Positions 8,991 to 18,457 of a stretch of DNA of 64,000 nucleotides are shown piece after piece (within the stretch, counting starts at the first letter, position 1; every line of letters begins with the position of its first letter). A model generated the notes under the pieces. That model saw only the letters and a list, made by a program, of their open reading frames with translations. It had not been told where the DNA came from and did not search any database. Both the position numbers and the translations under genes were made by a program. The DNA is taken from contig NZ_CP118962.1 of NCBI RefSeq assembly GCF_029024925.1, positions 2,264,001 to 2,328,000 of the forward strand. Reading direction: 5' to 3'. The stretch comes from Enterococcus faecalis. GTDB lineage: Bacteria > Bacillota > Bacilli > Lactobacillales > Enterococcaceae.

Positions 8991-9914
8991 CTAGTTTTCT
9001 TTTATTTCTTTTAAACTATCCTCTATTTTTTCCAATTGCCCAGCAAAAAATTCTTGTTTGGCTTTTGGTAAAAACAATGTGATAGATAAAAGGATCTGTT
9101 CTTTAAAGATTGACCAATCTGCGAATATTTCTTCATTGGTTAAAATCATTTCTATTTTTTCTGCTATTTTTTTCCAGAGGATCATTCGCCAGTTATTTTC
9201 ACCCACTTCATATTCTTTAAACATGCTTAATACATGAAGAATATGGGGAACATTTTGGCTGACAATCGCCGCAAATAAAAAATCAATAATTACTTGCTCG
9301 ATAATTTCTAGCGAGCGAATATCAATAATTTCCCGCTCATTGACAGATTGTAGTACACGAAAAAGTAACGAAGTTGGAAACGGCTGCAAGCCAACGTTTT
9401 TTTGTAATGCTATAAATTTCAAATTAAAAATAGTATACACATCGGCATTAATTAATCGTTCCAGAATCTGATTTTCTAATGCAATAATTTCCTCTTTTGT
9501 CACAACCGTTTGAGGGTTAAAAAGATATTCCAACGCCAACATCGAATACATTACTTCTTGCTTTCCTAAAGCAAAAGACGATTTATCATAATACGCCCGA
9601 TAATCTGCAACGATTCGACTACTTTCTTGAAAATTTTTACTAAAGATTGCTTGATTAAACTGCTCCTTAGCTAAAACCGTTTTGGACATTGGCGTTAATT
9701 TTTCTGTCATTTCCATCGGCGAAATAGACAAGATTTCGACAATAATGGCTAAATCCGAAATACGCAATTCACTATTTCCTTGGACAAAGCGTTGATAACT
9801 TCGACTAGAAACACCATTTTCATCAAAGACACGCAGAGGAATATTTTTCCCTTTACGAATCCGTTCAATTTCTTCACCTAGTGGCCGATATTCCATATAT
9901 TCTTTTTGTTTCAA
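8991..9914 (-). CDS. elrR: ElrR, Rgg-like transcriptional activator of the elr operon
   Basis: Positive regulator of elrABCDE. The start chosen is TTG at 9914, which has GGAG eight bases upstream; the frame opens earlier at 9950 but without a Shine-Dalgarno. The 307-residue product has an N-terminal HTH (about 10-70; RPLGEEIERIRKGKNIPLRVF, then RSYQRFVQGNSELRISDL) typical of Rgg/MutR regulators, followed by an all-helical, TPR-like C-terminal domain which in Rgg relatives can bind peptide pheromones. No small pheromone gene is evident nearby. It lies 49 bases after the helicase gene with no terminator between, so it may also be read from the sbcDC-helicase transcript. Confidence 0.88.
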   Translation of the reverse strand: MKQKEYMEYRPLGEEIERIRKGKNIPLRVFDENGVSSRSYQRFVQGNSELRISDLAIIVEILSISPMEMTEKLTPMSKTVLAKEQFNQAIFSKNFQESSRIVADYRAYYDKSSFALGKQEVMYSMLALEYLFNPQTVVTKEEIIALENQILERLINADVYTIFNLKFIALQKNVGLQPFPTSLLFRVLQSVNEREIIDIRSLEIIEQVIIDFLFAAIVSQNVPHILHVLSMFKEYEVGENNWRMILWKKIAEKIEMILTNEEIFADWSIFKEQILLSITLFLPKAKQEFFAGQLEKIEDSLKEIKEN

Positions 9915-9963
9915 ACGAATTACTCCATTTCTCTTTAAATAAGATAGCAACTAAGTTGAACGG

Positions 9964-12900
9964 CTATTCCCCAATGCTTAAAATTGTGCGAATATCTTCT
10001 TCCGTCATTTTCGCTAATTGCTCTTCATTTCCTTGAATCACTTTTTGGAACAGCTCGCGTTTTTCTTGCTGTAAGGAATTCATTTTTTCTTCAACCGTTC
10101 CTTCTGCAATCATCCGCCACACTTCAACAACTTTTTTTTGTCCCATGCGGTGCGCCCGACCAGCCGCTTGTTCTTCGACTGCGGGATTCCACCATAAATC
10201 GTATAAAATAACTGTATCTGCACCAGTTAAATTTAGTCCGGTTCCCCCTGCTTTCAATGAAATTAAGAAGACATCTTTTTCTCCTTCATTGAAGGCATTC
10301 GCCATCGTTAACCGATCTTGAGGCTTCGTACTTCCTCGTAAATAGAACGTCTCTAAACCTAATTCATTCAATTCTTTTTCTAAGATAGAAAGCATGCTTG
10401 TGAACTGAGAAAATAATAGAACACGACGATTGTTTTCTTTGGCAGCCACTAAAAAGTCTTTGACTTGTTCCACTTTGCCAGAACCTCCCGTGTAATCCTC
10501 AATAAACAAACGCGGATCGCAACAGATTTGTCGTAAACGGGTCAAGCCTGCTAAAATACTCATGCGATTTTTCTTGAAGGTCGCCTGATCCATTTGACTG
10601 ACATCTGCTTGCATTTGTTTTAGATAGGCCAAATAAACCGTTTTTTGTTCTTCTGTTAAGACACTGTACATATTATTTTCAATTTTTTCTGGTAAGTCTG
10701 CGAGCACCGTTTTCTTGTCTCGTCGTAAAATGAATGGTTGAATCATTTTGGCAATTTCTTCCGGCTTAATTTCTCGAAAGGCTTTTTTGCCTGGGAACAA
10801 TCCCGGTAAGATCATTTGGAAAATTGACCACAGTTCATCTAAATTATTTTCAATTGGTGTGCCACTTAATGCAAAACGTTGCGGTACTTTTAAACTTTTT
10901 AAGGCTTGCGCCGTTTTAGTTCCACTATTTTTAACCATTTGGGCCTCATCTAAAATCAAATAGCCGACACGCATTTCCTGATAAAGCTGAACATCTTGTC
11001 GCATACTTGCATAAGAAGTAATCAGAATATCTTCGGTGCTATTTTGTAAAAGCGCTGCTCGTTCTTGGCGGTTGCCAGAAACCACTTGAACATTTAAGGT
11101 TGGCGCAAAACGTTTGACTTCGGCTAACCAGTTATAGGTTAAACTTGCAGGAGCGACAATCAAAGCTGTCCCTTTCAAGCACTCTTCTTCTTTTTCCGAA
11201 AGTAAATAGGTAATGGTTTGCAGTGTCTTCCCTAAACCCATTTCATCAGCTAAAATACCGCCAAATTGATAATGGCTAAGCATTTTCAGCCATTTATACC
11301 CTGTTTCTTGGTAATGGCGTAACGTTGCTTGTAAGGTTTTGGGGACTTGCGCTTCAAAGTTTTCTGGATGTGTTAAATCCGTGACCATTTTTTTAAAGGA
11401 ATCTGAAAAATGTGCCCGCTCGTTGTCTTCTAATAAACTTTCGATCATGAGACCTTGATTTTTGGGCACATGAATGACATTGTCTTCTTGATGCATATTT
11501 TTTCGCAGCTTCGTTAAAATTGCACTTGTATGGAAAAATTCCTCTGAGTCAAAAGCAAGAATTTCACCACTTTTTAACGTATAAAAAGCATCATTACGTA
11601 GCAGACTAGTCAATACTGCATCGATTTCGGTTTCATCAATGCCAGTGACATCAAACCGAATATCCAACCAAGAATCCCCTTCCGCAACTTCAATCGTTGG
11701 TTGATGATGCTGGGCATCTAAATACAATTCCCGTAATTTCCGTCCCATCCGAACTTCTCCTAATTGACGGAAAGCTGGTACTTCGGCTTTAAAGAAATAA
11801 TACAAGGACTCCCCAGCAGGTAAGACTTTTTCAAAGCCTGTGGTTGTTTGCTGATAGGCAAACTGTTGAAATTGTTGCTTAATTGCTGTTTCTTTTGCTT
11901 TATCTCGAACGATTTCTTGATTGACTTCAGGTAATTGAGCATATTTCGGGTTTGTCGAGAAAATGACTTCTCCATAGTGATAGTCAATTCGAGCATTAAT
12001 CCGACCTTTAATTTTCTTAAAAATAAAGACTGCTTTTAAAGGATGATGGACGACTAATTCTTCAACTGATTCTTCAACAGACACTCGACCAATTTTTTCC
12101 AATAATGGTAACACTTCACTAAATAAATCAGAAACTGTTTCTTTTTCATAAATAATTGACGGCTCTTCCAAGCGTTTCATTAATTGAAGTAACGTGGTGT
12201 AGATGGCTTCCTGCTCTTCTGTTAGTAAATAAACCGTTTGATCCGCAATCGCCCAGTGATAGTGGGCTAGAAACGTTGTAATAGGATTCTGAATAGTTAA
12301 TTTGAAGCTTTGTTCCTCGGTTTTTTGCACTGTAAACGTAAGTGGCAAACTGGTTTCTTTGAACGTTAGATAGCGATACTTATGAGTTTGATTGGTCAAT
12401 ATAAACTGACCCGTTCGATTCATTTTTTCAACTAACGATTGACTGCGATCAATTGGTAATAATAGATAACGTTTGTCGATTTTCCCTTTAACTTGAATAC
12501 CGTTTGCACCTAATAATTGGCTGGTATGATAAATTGCCGCAAGTTCTGTTAAAATTTCTTGAATCTCCATTGAAAAAGAATCATGTAGCAAGGTAAATTG
12601 GTGTTGTTTATTCACCATAAAGGTCATTTCTTTTTCATATGCTTGTAAAAAATCACCAATATTTTTCACAATATATGTTTTAGGTTTGGTGCCTTCCAAA
12701 CCAATTTTTAAAGAAAGACCAATCGTTGATAATTCTGGATAGTAATTATTCGTTTCGATCACATCTAAATGAAATTCTAAACGTAAAGGCTGCAAGGGAA
12801 CTTCGGCAGAAGCTTTGCTTAATTTGGCAAAGCCTTTGGTAAACATTTCAGCTGTTGATCGATTTGTTTTCTCAAAACTGACTGTTTGATTCGCTTGAAT

Positions 12901-13161
12901 AATTCTTGACACGCCTCGTTGTTTCAGTGCCAGTTCAACTGCCACTGTATGCTTGCAATAGCCATGTTCCATCCAATATTGACATTCACAAACATCTTGT
13001 TCTTTGGCGGTACCATCCAATTCAACAAGATAAAGTTCTTCCCCTAAAACCTCAGACAACCAGATCCTTTTTTCTGGATTTTGAACGATAGATAAGACCC
13101 GGCCTTCTTGCATATATTCGCGCCCTTGTTCAACGATTCGCTCTGGAATACTCCATTTCAT
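9964..13161 (-). CDS. SNF2-family helicase with SWIM zinc finger
   Basis: A 1065-residue Swi2/Snf2 ATPase. N-terminal SWIM zinc finger CECQYWMEHGYCKH at about residue 58; a central bacterial SNF2-associated region; then the two RecA-like lobes: motif I DEMGLGKTLQT, motif II LILDEAQM, motif III SGTPIEN, and C-terminal lobe motifs LFSQFTSM, ISLKAGGTGLNLT and QAAGRAHRMGQ. Such proteins translocate on double-stranded DNA and remodel bound proteins; the exact role in Firmicutes is not settled. The ATG has AGGAGG before it and follows sbcC by 19 bases, so it is probably co-transcribed with sbcDC and takes part in DNA repair or RNA polymerase recycling. Confidence 0.9.
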   Translation of the reverse strand: MKWSIPERIVEQGREYMQEGRVLSIVQNPEKRIWLSEVLGEELYLVELDGTAKEQDVCECQYWMEHGYCKHTVAVELALKQRGVSRIIQANQTVSFEKTNRSTAEMFTKGFAKLSKASAEVPLQPLRLEFHLDVIETNNYYPELSTIGLSLKIGLEGTKPKTYIVKNIGDFLQAYEKEMTFMVNKQHQFTLLHDSFSMEIQEILTELAAIYHTSQLLGANGIQVKGKIDKRYLLLPIDRSQSLVEKMNRTGQFILTNQTHKYRYLTFKETSLPLTFTVQKTEEQSFKLTIQNPITTFLAHYHWAIADQTVYLLTEEQEAIYTTLLQLMKRLEEPSIIYEKETVSDLFSEVLPLLEKIGRVSVEESVEELVVHHPLKAVFIFKKIKGRINARIDYHYGEVIFSTNPKYAQLPEVNQEIVRDKAKETAIKQQFQQFAYQQTTTGFEKVLPAGESLYYFFKAEVPAFRQLGEVRMGRKLRELYLDAQHHQPTIEVAEGDSWLDIRFDVTGIDETEIDAVLTSLLRNDAFYTLKSGEILAFDSEEFFHTSAILTKLRKNMHQEDNVIHVPKNQGLMIESLLEDNERAHFSDSFKKMVTDLTHPENFEAQVPKTLQATLRHYQETGYKWLKMLSHYQFGGILADEMGLGKTLQTITYLLSEKEEECLKGTALIVAPASLTYNWLAEVKRFAPTLNVQVVSGNRQERAALLQNSTEDILITSYASMRQDVQLYQEMRVGYLILDEAQMVKNSGTKTAQALKSLKVPQRFALSGTPIENNLDELWSIFQMILPGLFPGKKAFREIKPEEIAKMIQPFILRRDKKTVLADLPEKIENNMYSVLTEEQKTVYLAYLKQMQADVSQMDQATFKKNRMSILAGLTRLRQICCDPRLFIEDYTGGSGKVEQVKDFLVAAKENNRRVLLFSQFTSMLSILEKELNELGLETFYLRGSTKPQDRLTMANAFNEGEKDVFLISLKAGGTGLNLTGADTVILYDLWWNPAVEEQAAGRAHRMGQKKVVEVWRMIAEGTVEEKMNSLQQEKRELFQKVIQGNEEQLAKMTEEDIRTILSIGE

Positions 13162-13180
13162 CGACTCACCTCCTCTTCTA

Positions 13181-16100
13181 CTAAGCTAGCTGATAGTGAA
13201 CGGTACTTTGACCATTCCCATTGCTTTTTATTTGTAATTGTTGTGGAATTCGTGCTTTTAATTCGCCAATATGACTAATAATCCCAATCATGCGGCCTTC
13301 ATTTTCAATCGTTTCTAACGCCTCCATTGCCATTTCCAATGCTTCTTCATCTAAGGAACCAAAGCCTTCATCAATAAACAACGCATCAATTAAGACTCCG
13401 CCGGCTTGTTCTTGAATCACTTCTGCTAAAGAAAGTGCCAAAGCTAACGCTGCTATAAAACTTTCCCCGCCTGATAACGTGTGAGCACTGCGCACCGTCC
13501 CTGAATTGTCATCATAAATATTGATTTCTAGCCCCGTTTGATTCCGATAACTGCCTGCTTCGTGATTCAATTCAAATTGATAACGACTATTGGTCAGGCG
13601 GTCTAAACGCTGATTAGCGACTGTCAGCACTCTTTCTAAATACGTTTGTAACATATACCGTTCAAAACTAATTTTTTTAGGATTATTGCCATTCACCGTA
13701 TCTGCCAACTGTTGTAGTGCAGCAACTTCCTCAAACTTGTCTTCAATTGTTGTTCTTTGCGCATTAATTTCTTGAACCAACTGTTGGTTATTCAGCATTT
13801 TTTCATGCAGTTGATAGTATTTTTTTTCTTGTTCTTCAATTTGTTGTGTTATTTGTTCAATTTCTGTGGTGATTAAAGATAATTCTGGGAACGTATCACT
13901 AGATAATTTTTTCTCAATTTCAGCGAGTTGGATAGTCAGTTGGGTTTGCTCTTGTTCAAATAAAGCAATTTGTTCTTGCTGACTTTCTAGTGTCGGTACC
14001 TCTTTCAACCACTCCGTCAATTGGTCCTCTGTCACTCCTTGTTCCGTTAAAACTGCGTTTAACTGACTCTCAAGTTGTGCGACTGTTTGTTGAAGTGTTT
14101 GTTGTTCTTTCTCCAAATGAGTCAACGTACTTTCAAGGATCATTTCTTCTTTCTTCAAGGTTTCTCCTTGTGTCGTCACGTTTTCTTTTTGACGTTCAAA
14201 TGCAGAGAGTTCTTCTTGAAGCAAAGCTTGTTGTTTGGTCATTTCTTCGTATGTGACGGTTGCATCCAATAATTGGCTAGCAATCATTTGCTGCTGGATA
14301 GTGATTCTTTCCAGACTTTGTTGCATTGTTTCTACTTGTTGTCGGAGCACTTCAAAGCGTTGAGAATTTTCAGCTACTTGTTCTTCTAGTTCCGCCAGAC
14401 GGTCCTTTTCGACTGAAATTTCCGTTAGTTTTTGTGCTATTTGTTGTTTTTCTTTAGCTAATTGCGACTCAACTTCCGCAATTTCTGCAGGTGTTACTTG
14501 TGAAAAAGTTAGTCCTGTTAACGGCAACTGCAAGTCAGCAAACTGCGCTGCTAATTGTTCTTGTTCCTCAGTATACGCAGCTTCCTGTTCTTGTAATTGG
14601 CTTTCTTTCTGTTGCTTTTCCGCCCCTAATGCAGAGAGCGTTTCAGTAAATCGTTGAACCGTTTTTTCAACTTCCGTTAATTCCCGTTCCGCTTGATCAA
14701 TCTCTTCTAAGGAAACTTCTTGATGTGTTTGTTGCTTTGGATGTTCTAAAGAGCCACAAACTGGGCAAGGTTCTCCCTCTTCAAGTAACAAGCTTAATCG
14801 TTGGATTTGTAAAGAGGCCCATTGACTTTTCTTTGTCTGCAACTTCGCTTCTTCGGCGCTTTTTTGTTGCTGTTCAACAGCAAACCGTTGTGTCAACTCG
14901 TGCAATTCCACTTGGTTTTGACTAATTTTTTGCCAAGCTTTTTGATTTTTTTGCCAACGTTCTACAAAATTTTGCCAATGATCTGCTACACTAGAACATT
15001 CAAAATTTGCTTTTTCAAGTGTTCCTTCTTGTTCAATAAATTGTTTGGCTGTCGCCACTTTATCCGCTAATGTTATTTTTTCCTGTTGGCAAGATTCATA
15101 CTCTTTTTGAATGGCTTGATAATTGGCTTGTTCTGCTATTTGTTGTTGGGCTAACTGTTCATATTCTTGGTATTGTGGTAATTGACGTTGAATCGTTTGA
15201 AGACGTTCTTGTTTTTCAGCAATCAATGGTTGTTGTTCTTCCAACTCACTCATGATTGCTTGCCAATCTGTCAATGCTTGTTGCGTTTCCATAAGAGCTT
15301 GTTGTTTGGACTTTGTTTCTTGCTCTTTTTGTTGTTTTTCGCTTCGTTTTTCAAAGACTTTTTCAGCTAAAGATTGCTGTTTTTGGCTCCATTTTAATTG
15401 CTGAATCTGTTCCTTTAACCGCTCAATGACGGTTTCCTGTTCAACTTGTTTTGCTTTCTTTTCCAGTAATTCTTCTTTTTGCTGTTGCAAGTTTTGTCGT
15501 TCTTCAATAGCATAACGAACTTGCTCTTTTGCTTGTTTGGCTTGTTTTAAGGTTGCAATTTGTTCTCTTTCAACTAATAGTTGTTGCTGAGCCTCTTGTT
15601 GTTGGCTTTCTAATAATTGAAGTTTTTCAAAAAGTGTCATTGTCGGTTCAGGTTCTTCTGACCAATGCAACTGTTCTGTTTTCAGTTCAATTTTTTGCTG
15701 GGTTTCTTGAATCTCTTGATTGGCAATTTTTAAGCGTTCTTTTAAATTTTCGCTGAACAACTGATACAATTCTGTTCCGAATAAATTACGCAAAACCTTT
15801 TCTTTTTCATCACTTTTAGCAATTAAAAAAGTCCGAAACTCTCCTTGTGGTAACAATACAATTTGAGCAAATTGATTGGCATTTAAATGCAATAATTCTT
15901 GAATGAGTTCGTCCACTTCGCGTCTTTTAGAATAGGATCGTAGTTCTTTCCCTTGAGCATCTTTGACAATTAAAGAAATTTTGGCACTTTGTTTACGGAC
16001 TCCTGTGCCACGTTTTTTAAAAAGTTCTTGTTCGGGAAGGCGGTTCAGTTCATAGAGATACTCGTTATGTTTAAAAAGCAAAGTAACTTCAGTGGCTTCT

Positions 16101-16318
16101 GAGGGGTCAGCAAATGTGGAACGCATTTCTTTGCCTAAACGTAATTTCCCAGAACTTTCACCAAACAAAGCATAGCTCATTCCATCAAAAATCGTTGTTT
16201 TCCCAGACCCTGTTTTTCCACTAATTAGAAAAAGTGAAGAATCTTCAAACTTCGTAAAATCAATGATTTCATTAATATACGGTCCGAAGTTTTTCAATGT
16301 TAAAGATAATGGTTTCAT
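13181..16318 (-). CDS. sbcC: Exonuclease SbcC (SMC-like ATPase subunit)
   Basis: Large subunit of the SbcCD nuclease, which opens hairpins and protein-blocked DNA ends. The 1045-residue protein has Walker A SGKTGSGKTTIFDG near residue 35, two long Gln/Glu-rich coiled coils, a zinc hook CPVCG (about 520) between them, and C-terminal LSGGESF and Walker B DALFIDEGFGSLD. The glutamine-rich coiled coil gives long CAA/CAG-biased stretches that open spurious frames on the other strand. It starts four bases after the sbcD stop, with GAGGGAAG of the sbcD end as Shine-Dalgarno. Confidence 0.95.
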   Translation of the reverse strand: MKPLSLTLKNFGPYINEIIDFTKFEDSSLFLISGKTGSGKTTIFDGMSYALFGESSGKLRLGKEMRSTFADPSEATEVTLLFKHNEYLYELNRLPEQELFKKRGTGVRKQSAKISLIVKDAQGKELRSYSKRREVDELIQELLHLNANQFAQIVLLPQGEFRTFLIAKSDEKEKVLRNLFGTELYQLFSENLKERLKIANQEIQETQQKIELKTEQLHWSEEPEPTMTLFEKLQLLESQQQEAQQQLLVEREQIATLKQAKQAKEQVRYAIEERQNLQQQKEELLEKKAKQVEQETVIERLKEQIQQLKWSQKQQSLAEKVFEKRSEKQQKEQETKSKQQALMETQQALTDWQAIMSELEEQQPLIAEKQERLQTIQRQLPQYQEYEQLAQQQIAEQANYQAIQKEYESCQQEKITLADKVATAKQFIEQEGTLEKANFECSSVADHWQNFVERWQKNQKAWQKISQNQVELHELTQRFAVEQQQKSAEEAKLQTKKSQWASLQIQRLSLLLEEGEPCPVCGSLEHPKQQTHQEVSLEEIDQAERELTEVEKTVQRFTETLSALGAEKQQKESQLQEQEAAYTEEQEQLAAQFADLQLPLTGLTFSQVTPAEIAEVESQLAKEKQQIAQKLTEISVEKDRLAELEEQVAENSQRFEVLRQQVETMQQSLERITIQQQMIASQLLDATVTYEEMTKQQALLQEELSAFERQKENVTTQGETLKKEEMILESTLTHLEKEQQTLQQTVAQLESQLNAVLTEQGVTEDQLTEWLKEVPTLESQQEQIALFEQEQTQLTIQLAEIEKKLSSDTFPELSLITTEIEQITQQIEEQEKKYYQLHEKMLNNQQLVQEINAQRTTIEDKFEEVAALQQLADTVNGNNPKKISFERYMLQTYLERVLTVANQRLDRLTNSRYQFELNHEAGSYRNQTGLEINIYDDNSGTVRSAHTLSGGESFIAALALALSLAEVIQEQAGGVLIDALFIDEGFGSLDEEALEMAMEALETIENEGRMIGIISHIGELKARIPQQLQIKSNGNGQSTVHYQLA

Positions 16319-16322
16319 CCTG

Positions 16323-17459
16323 TTACTTCCCTCTTTCTAATTGATTAAGTGTACTCAGTTCTTCTTGGACCCATTGTGCTTGTTGTTCTGTCAAGGCCTC
16401 TCCTGTCACATCGTTAAAAAAGTCATGCAGATGTTCTTCTGGTGAACGTTGTTCTATTTGTACCACTTTTTTCTGATTTCCGTTGCTTGTTTCTCGACCA
16501 TTCAAACGTTCCAACCCAATAATTTTGGGGTAAATTTTTCGCAATTGATTCATCATGTTGGGAATGATCGCTCGGTCAGTTAATTGGACATGTAAATAAT
16601 TTTCCCGATTCACTTCTTGATAAAAAGCGGGATCCGTTAACTGCTGAAACGAGCCCGTCAATTGTTGAATGTCTCGCAATGGTTTCAAAGCACGGAATTG
16701 AAAATGAACTTCAGCTTCTGTTTCAACAAGCCAAACACCCTTTTCTTGTGTCATTTCTGATAAAGAAAATTTTACAGGCGAGCCACTGTATCGAGCATTA
16801 GGTGCCTGCAACGCATTTTTTCCATGTAAGTGGCCCAACGCGACGTAATCAAAAGGCTCTAACAAAGCCGTCGGTACAACATCCAAACCACCCACTGTTA
16901 ATTTTGTTTCAGAATCAGTTTTTTCACTGCCAGCGACAAAAAAATGACTAACTAACACCTGTTTTTTGTTGGGAAGAAAAGATTCCTGCATTTTCGCGAC
17001 AACTTTTTCCATCGCCGCCTGAATCGTTCGAATCGTTTCATCTTCAAAATATAAGCGAGCCGCAATCGGTTCAAAATAAGGCAACAAATAAAATTGGGTA
17101 TTGTCGATTTCAATTGGTTGAAAGGCTTGTTCTAAACGCGTATTCAAATGAAATTGCGTTTGGTTAAACCAAGGGCCTCCTGTTTCTAAACGAGTGCTGC
17201 TATCATGGTTTCCCGAAATAGCTAACACGGGGAAATGCTCTTTGAGATTCATTTGAATCATCATTTCATTAAAAATCTCGACTGCTTCAACCGCTGGAAC
17301 AGAGCGATCATACAAATCTCCAGCGATCACAACAGCATCCACTTGCTCTTCTTTCGCAATTGCTAAGATTTGTTTAAAGGCTTCCCTTTGTTCTGCCAAT
17401 AAATCAAAACCATGTAATTTTTTGCCAATATGCCAATCTGCTGTATGTAAAAATTTCAT
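16323..17459 (-). CDS. sbcD: Exonuclease SbcD (Mre11-type nuclease subunit)
   Basis: Nuclease partner of SbcC. The ATG at 17459 (MKFLHTADWHIGKKLHG) is preferred over a longer open frame because GGCGGTGA precedes it and the family starts exactly here. 378 residues. Metallophosphoesterase motifs: TADWHIG (about 5-11), VIAGDLYDRSVP (about 46-57), SGNHDS (about 83-88), VSHFFVAGSE and GHLHG. First gene of the sbcD-sbcC-helicase run. The -10 element TATAAT is at 17491-17496 on the minus strand; its -35 is weak. Confidence 0.95.
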   Translation of the reverse strand: MKFLHTADWHIGKKLHGFDLLAEQREAFKQILAIAKEEQVDAVVIAGDLYDRSVPAVEAVEIFNEMMIQMNLKEHFPVLAISGNHDSSTRLETGGPWFNQTQFHLNTRLEQAFQPIEIDNTQFYLLPYFEPIAARLYFEDETIRTIQAAMEKVVAKMQESFLPNKKQVLVSHFFVAGSEKTDSETKLTVGGLDVVPTALLEPFDYVALGHLHGKNALQAPNARYSGSPVKFSLSEMTQEKGVWLVETEAEVHFQFRALKPLRDIQQLTGSFQQLTDPAFYQEVNRENYLHVQLTDRAIIPNMMNQLRKIYPKIIGLERLNGRETSNGNQKKVVQIEQRSPEEHLHDFFNDVTGEALTEQQAQWVQEELSTLNQLERGK

Positions 17460-17570
17460 TTTTTCACCGCCTAAAAAAGTCCTTCTTATTATTATAACAA
17501 ATTTCTGGTATTTTTTAAGAAAATCGGACAGAAGAATTAGATTTTTAACAAACTTTTTTCTTAACACAAG

Positions 17571-17612
17571 AAAAAAGACAGGGAGCATCATCTTTTGATG
17601 AGACTACCTGCC
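17571..17612 (-). terminator. Terminator of plsC
   Basis: On the minus strand GGCAGGTAGTCTCATC pairs with GATGATGCTCCCTGTC across an AAAA loop, with a three-base internal mismatch, followed by TTTTTTC. Confidence 0.75.
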
Positions 17613-17642
17613 AGTAACATTCCTATTTTGTAGCGGTTTGTT

Positions 17643-18269
17643 TTATTCTTTTTCTGTTGATTCATATTTAAAAGTTGGATCAATTTCTTTATCTAACTGA
17701 TCAAATGCTTCTTGCATCCGACGTTCCACTTCAGCTAAACCGTCTTTATCCATTTTTTTAATATCGCTAATATCGATTGGCTCCCCAAAACGAACCGTTA
17801 CTTTTTTACGTTTAAACAACTCTTTTAAAGTTAACGGACCTTGATAAACAGATGGCACGATAGGTACTCGCCCCATTTTAGCAATCAAGGCTACCCCACC
17901 TTTTAATTCTGAGGAATGACGCGTGCCACTAGGGAACATAATCAAACTTAAATCAGAATTTTTTAAAATTTTGACAGGTGTTTTAATCGCGCTGGGACCG
18001 GGCTTCTCACGATCCACCGGAAACGCATTCGCATGTTTTAAAATGAAACGTAAAACAGGATTTTTAAACAACTCTTTTTTTGCCATAAAACTAAACTTCT
18101 TAGGACTGCCAGCAACAGCTAAATACAGCGGTTCCCACCATGTTCGATGCGGCGCAACTAAGACATAGTTTTGGTCTTTTGGTAATTTTTCTTTATTTTC
18201 ATAATGTGCATTTCCATTAATCACAAATAAAATGACGCGAACCACGCCACGCATAAATGTAAAAAACAT
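17643..18269 (-). CDS. plsC: 1-acyl-sn-glycerol-3-phosphate acyltransferase (PlsC family)
   Basis: Membrane-associated enzyme that transfers the second acyl chain to lysophosphatidate, giving phosphatidic acid for phospholipid synthesis. 208 residues with a hydrophobic N-terminus. Acyltransferase motif 1 is APHRTWWEP (the usual H-X4-D is H-X4-E here), motif 2 contains FPVDREKPG, motif 3 is FPSGTRHS (the family's FPEGTRS with Ser for Glu) and motif 4 VPIVPSVYQG. These variations are common in Gram-positive PlsC relatives. Monocistronic with its own terminator. Confidence 0.85.
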   Translation of the reverse strand: MFFTFMRGVVRVILFVINGNAHYENKEKLPKDQNYVLVAPHRTWWEPLYLAVAGSPKKFSFMAKKELFKNPVLRFILKHANAFPVDREKPGPSAIKTPVKILKNSDLSLIMFPSGTRHSSELKGGVALIAKMGRVPIVPSVYQGPLTLKELFKRKKVTVRFGEPIDISDIKKMDKDGLAEVERRMQEAFDQLDKEIDPTFKYESTEKE

Positions 18270-18389
18270 AATTTTCTTCCTTTCTTCTCTCCGCTTTCTA
18301 GTATGCCGAAAGCTCTACCTTTTGACAAGCTTTTTTTACGTCTATCAATCAGAGAAATAACATGTCCCTACTAATCTAGGGAACAGATT

Positions 18390-18418
18390 TTGTCATACGG
18401 GTTTAAAAGTAGTATAAT
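18390..18418 (+). promoter_or_regulatory. Promoter of the tRNA methyltransferase/GIY-YIG operon
   Basis: TTGTCA (18390-18395), 17-base spacer, TATAAT (18413-18418), 40 bases before the ATG at 18458. Confidence 0.8.
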
Positions 18419-18457
18419 ACATGAACAATCAGATGAAAAGTTGGAGGTTCTTAATCT

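Noticed and set aside
8990-9914. Short Rgg pheromone gene beside elrR
   Set aside because: No short hydrophobic-peptide frame with a Shine-Dalgarno was found in the gaps on either side of elrR.
13990-15756. Several Leu/Phe/Val-rich plus-strand frames opposite sbcC
   Set aside because: They are the reverse reading of the Gln/Glu-rich coiled coil of SbcC and repeat similar meaningless hydrophobic runs.
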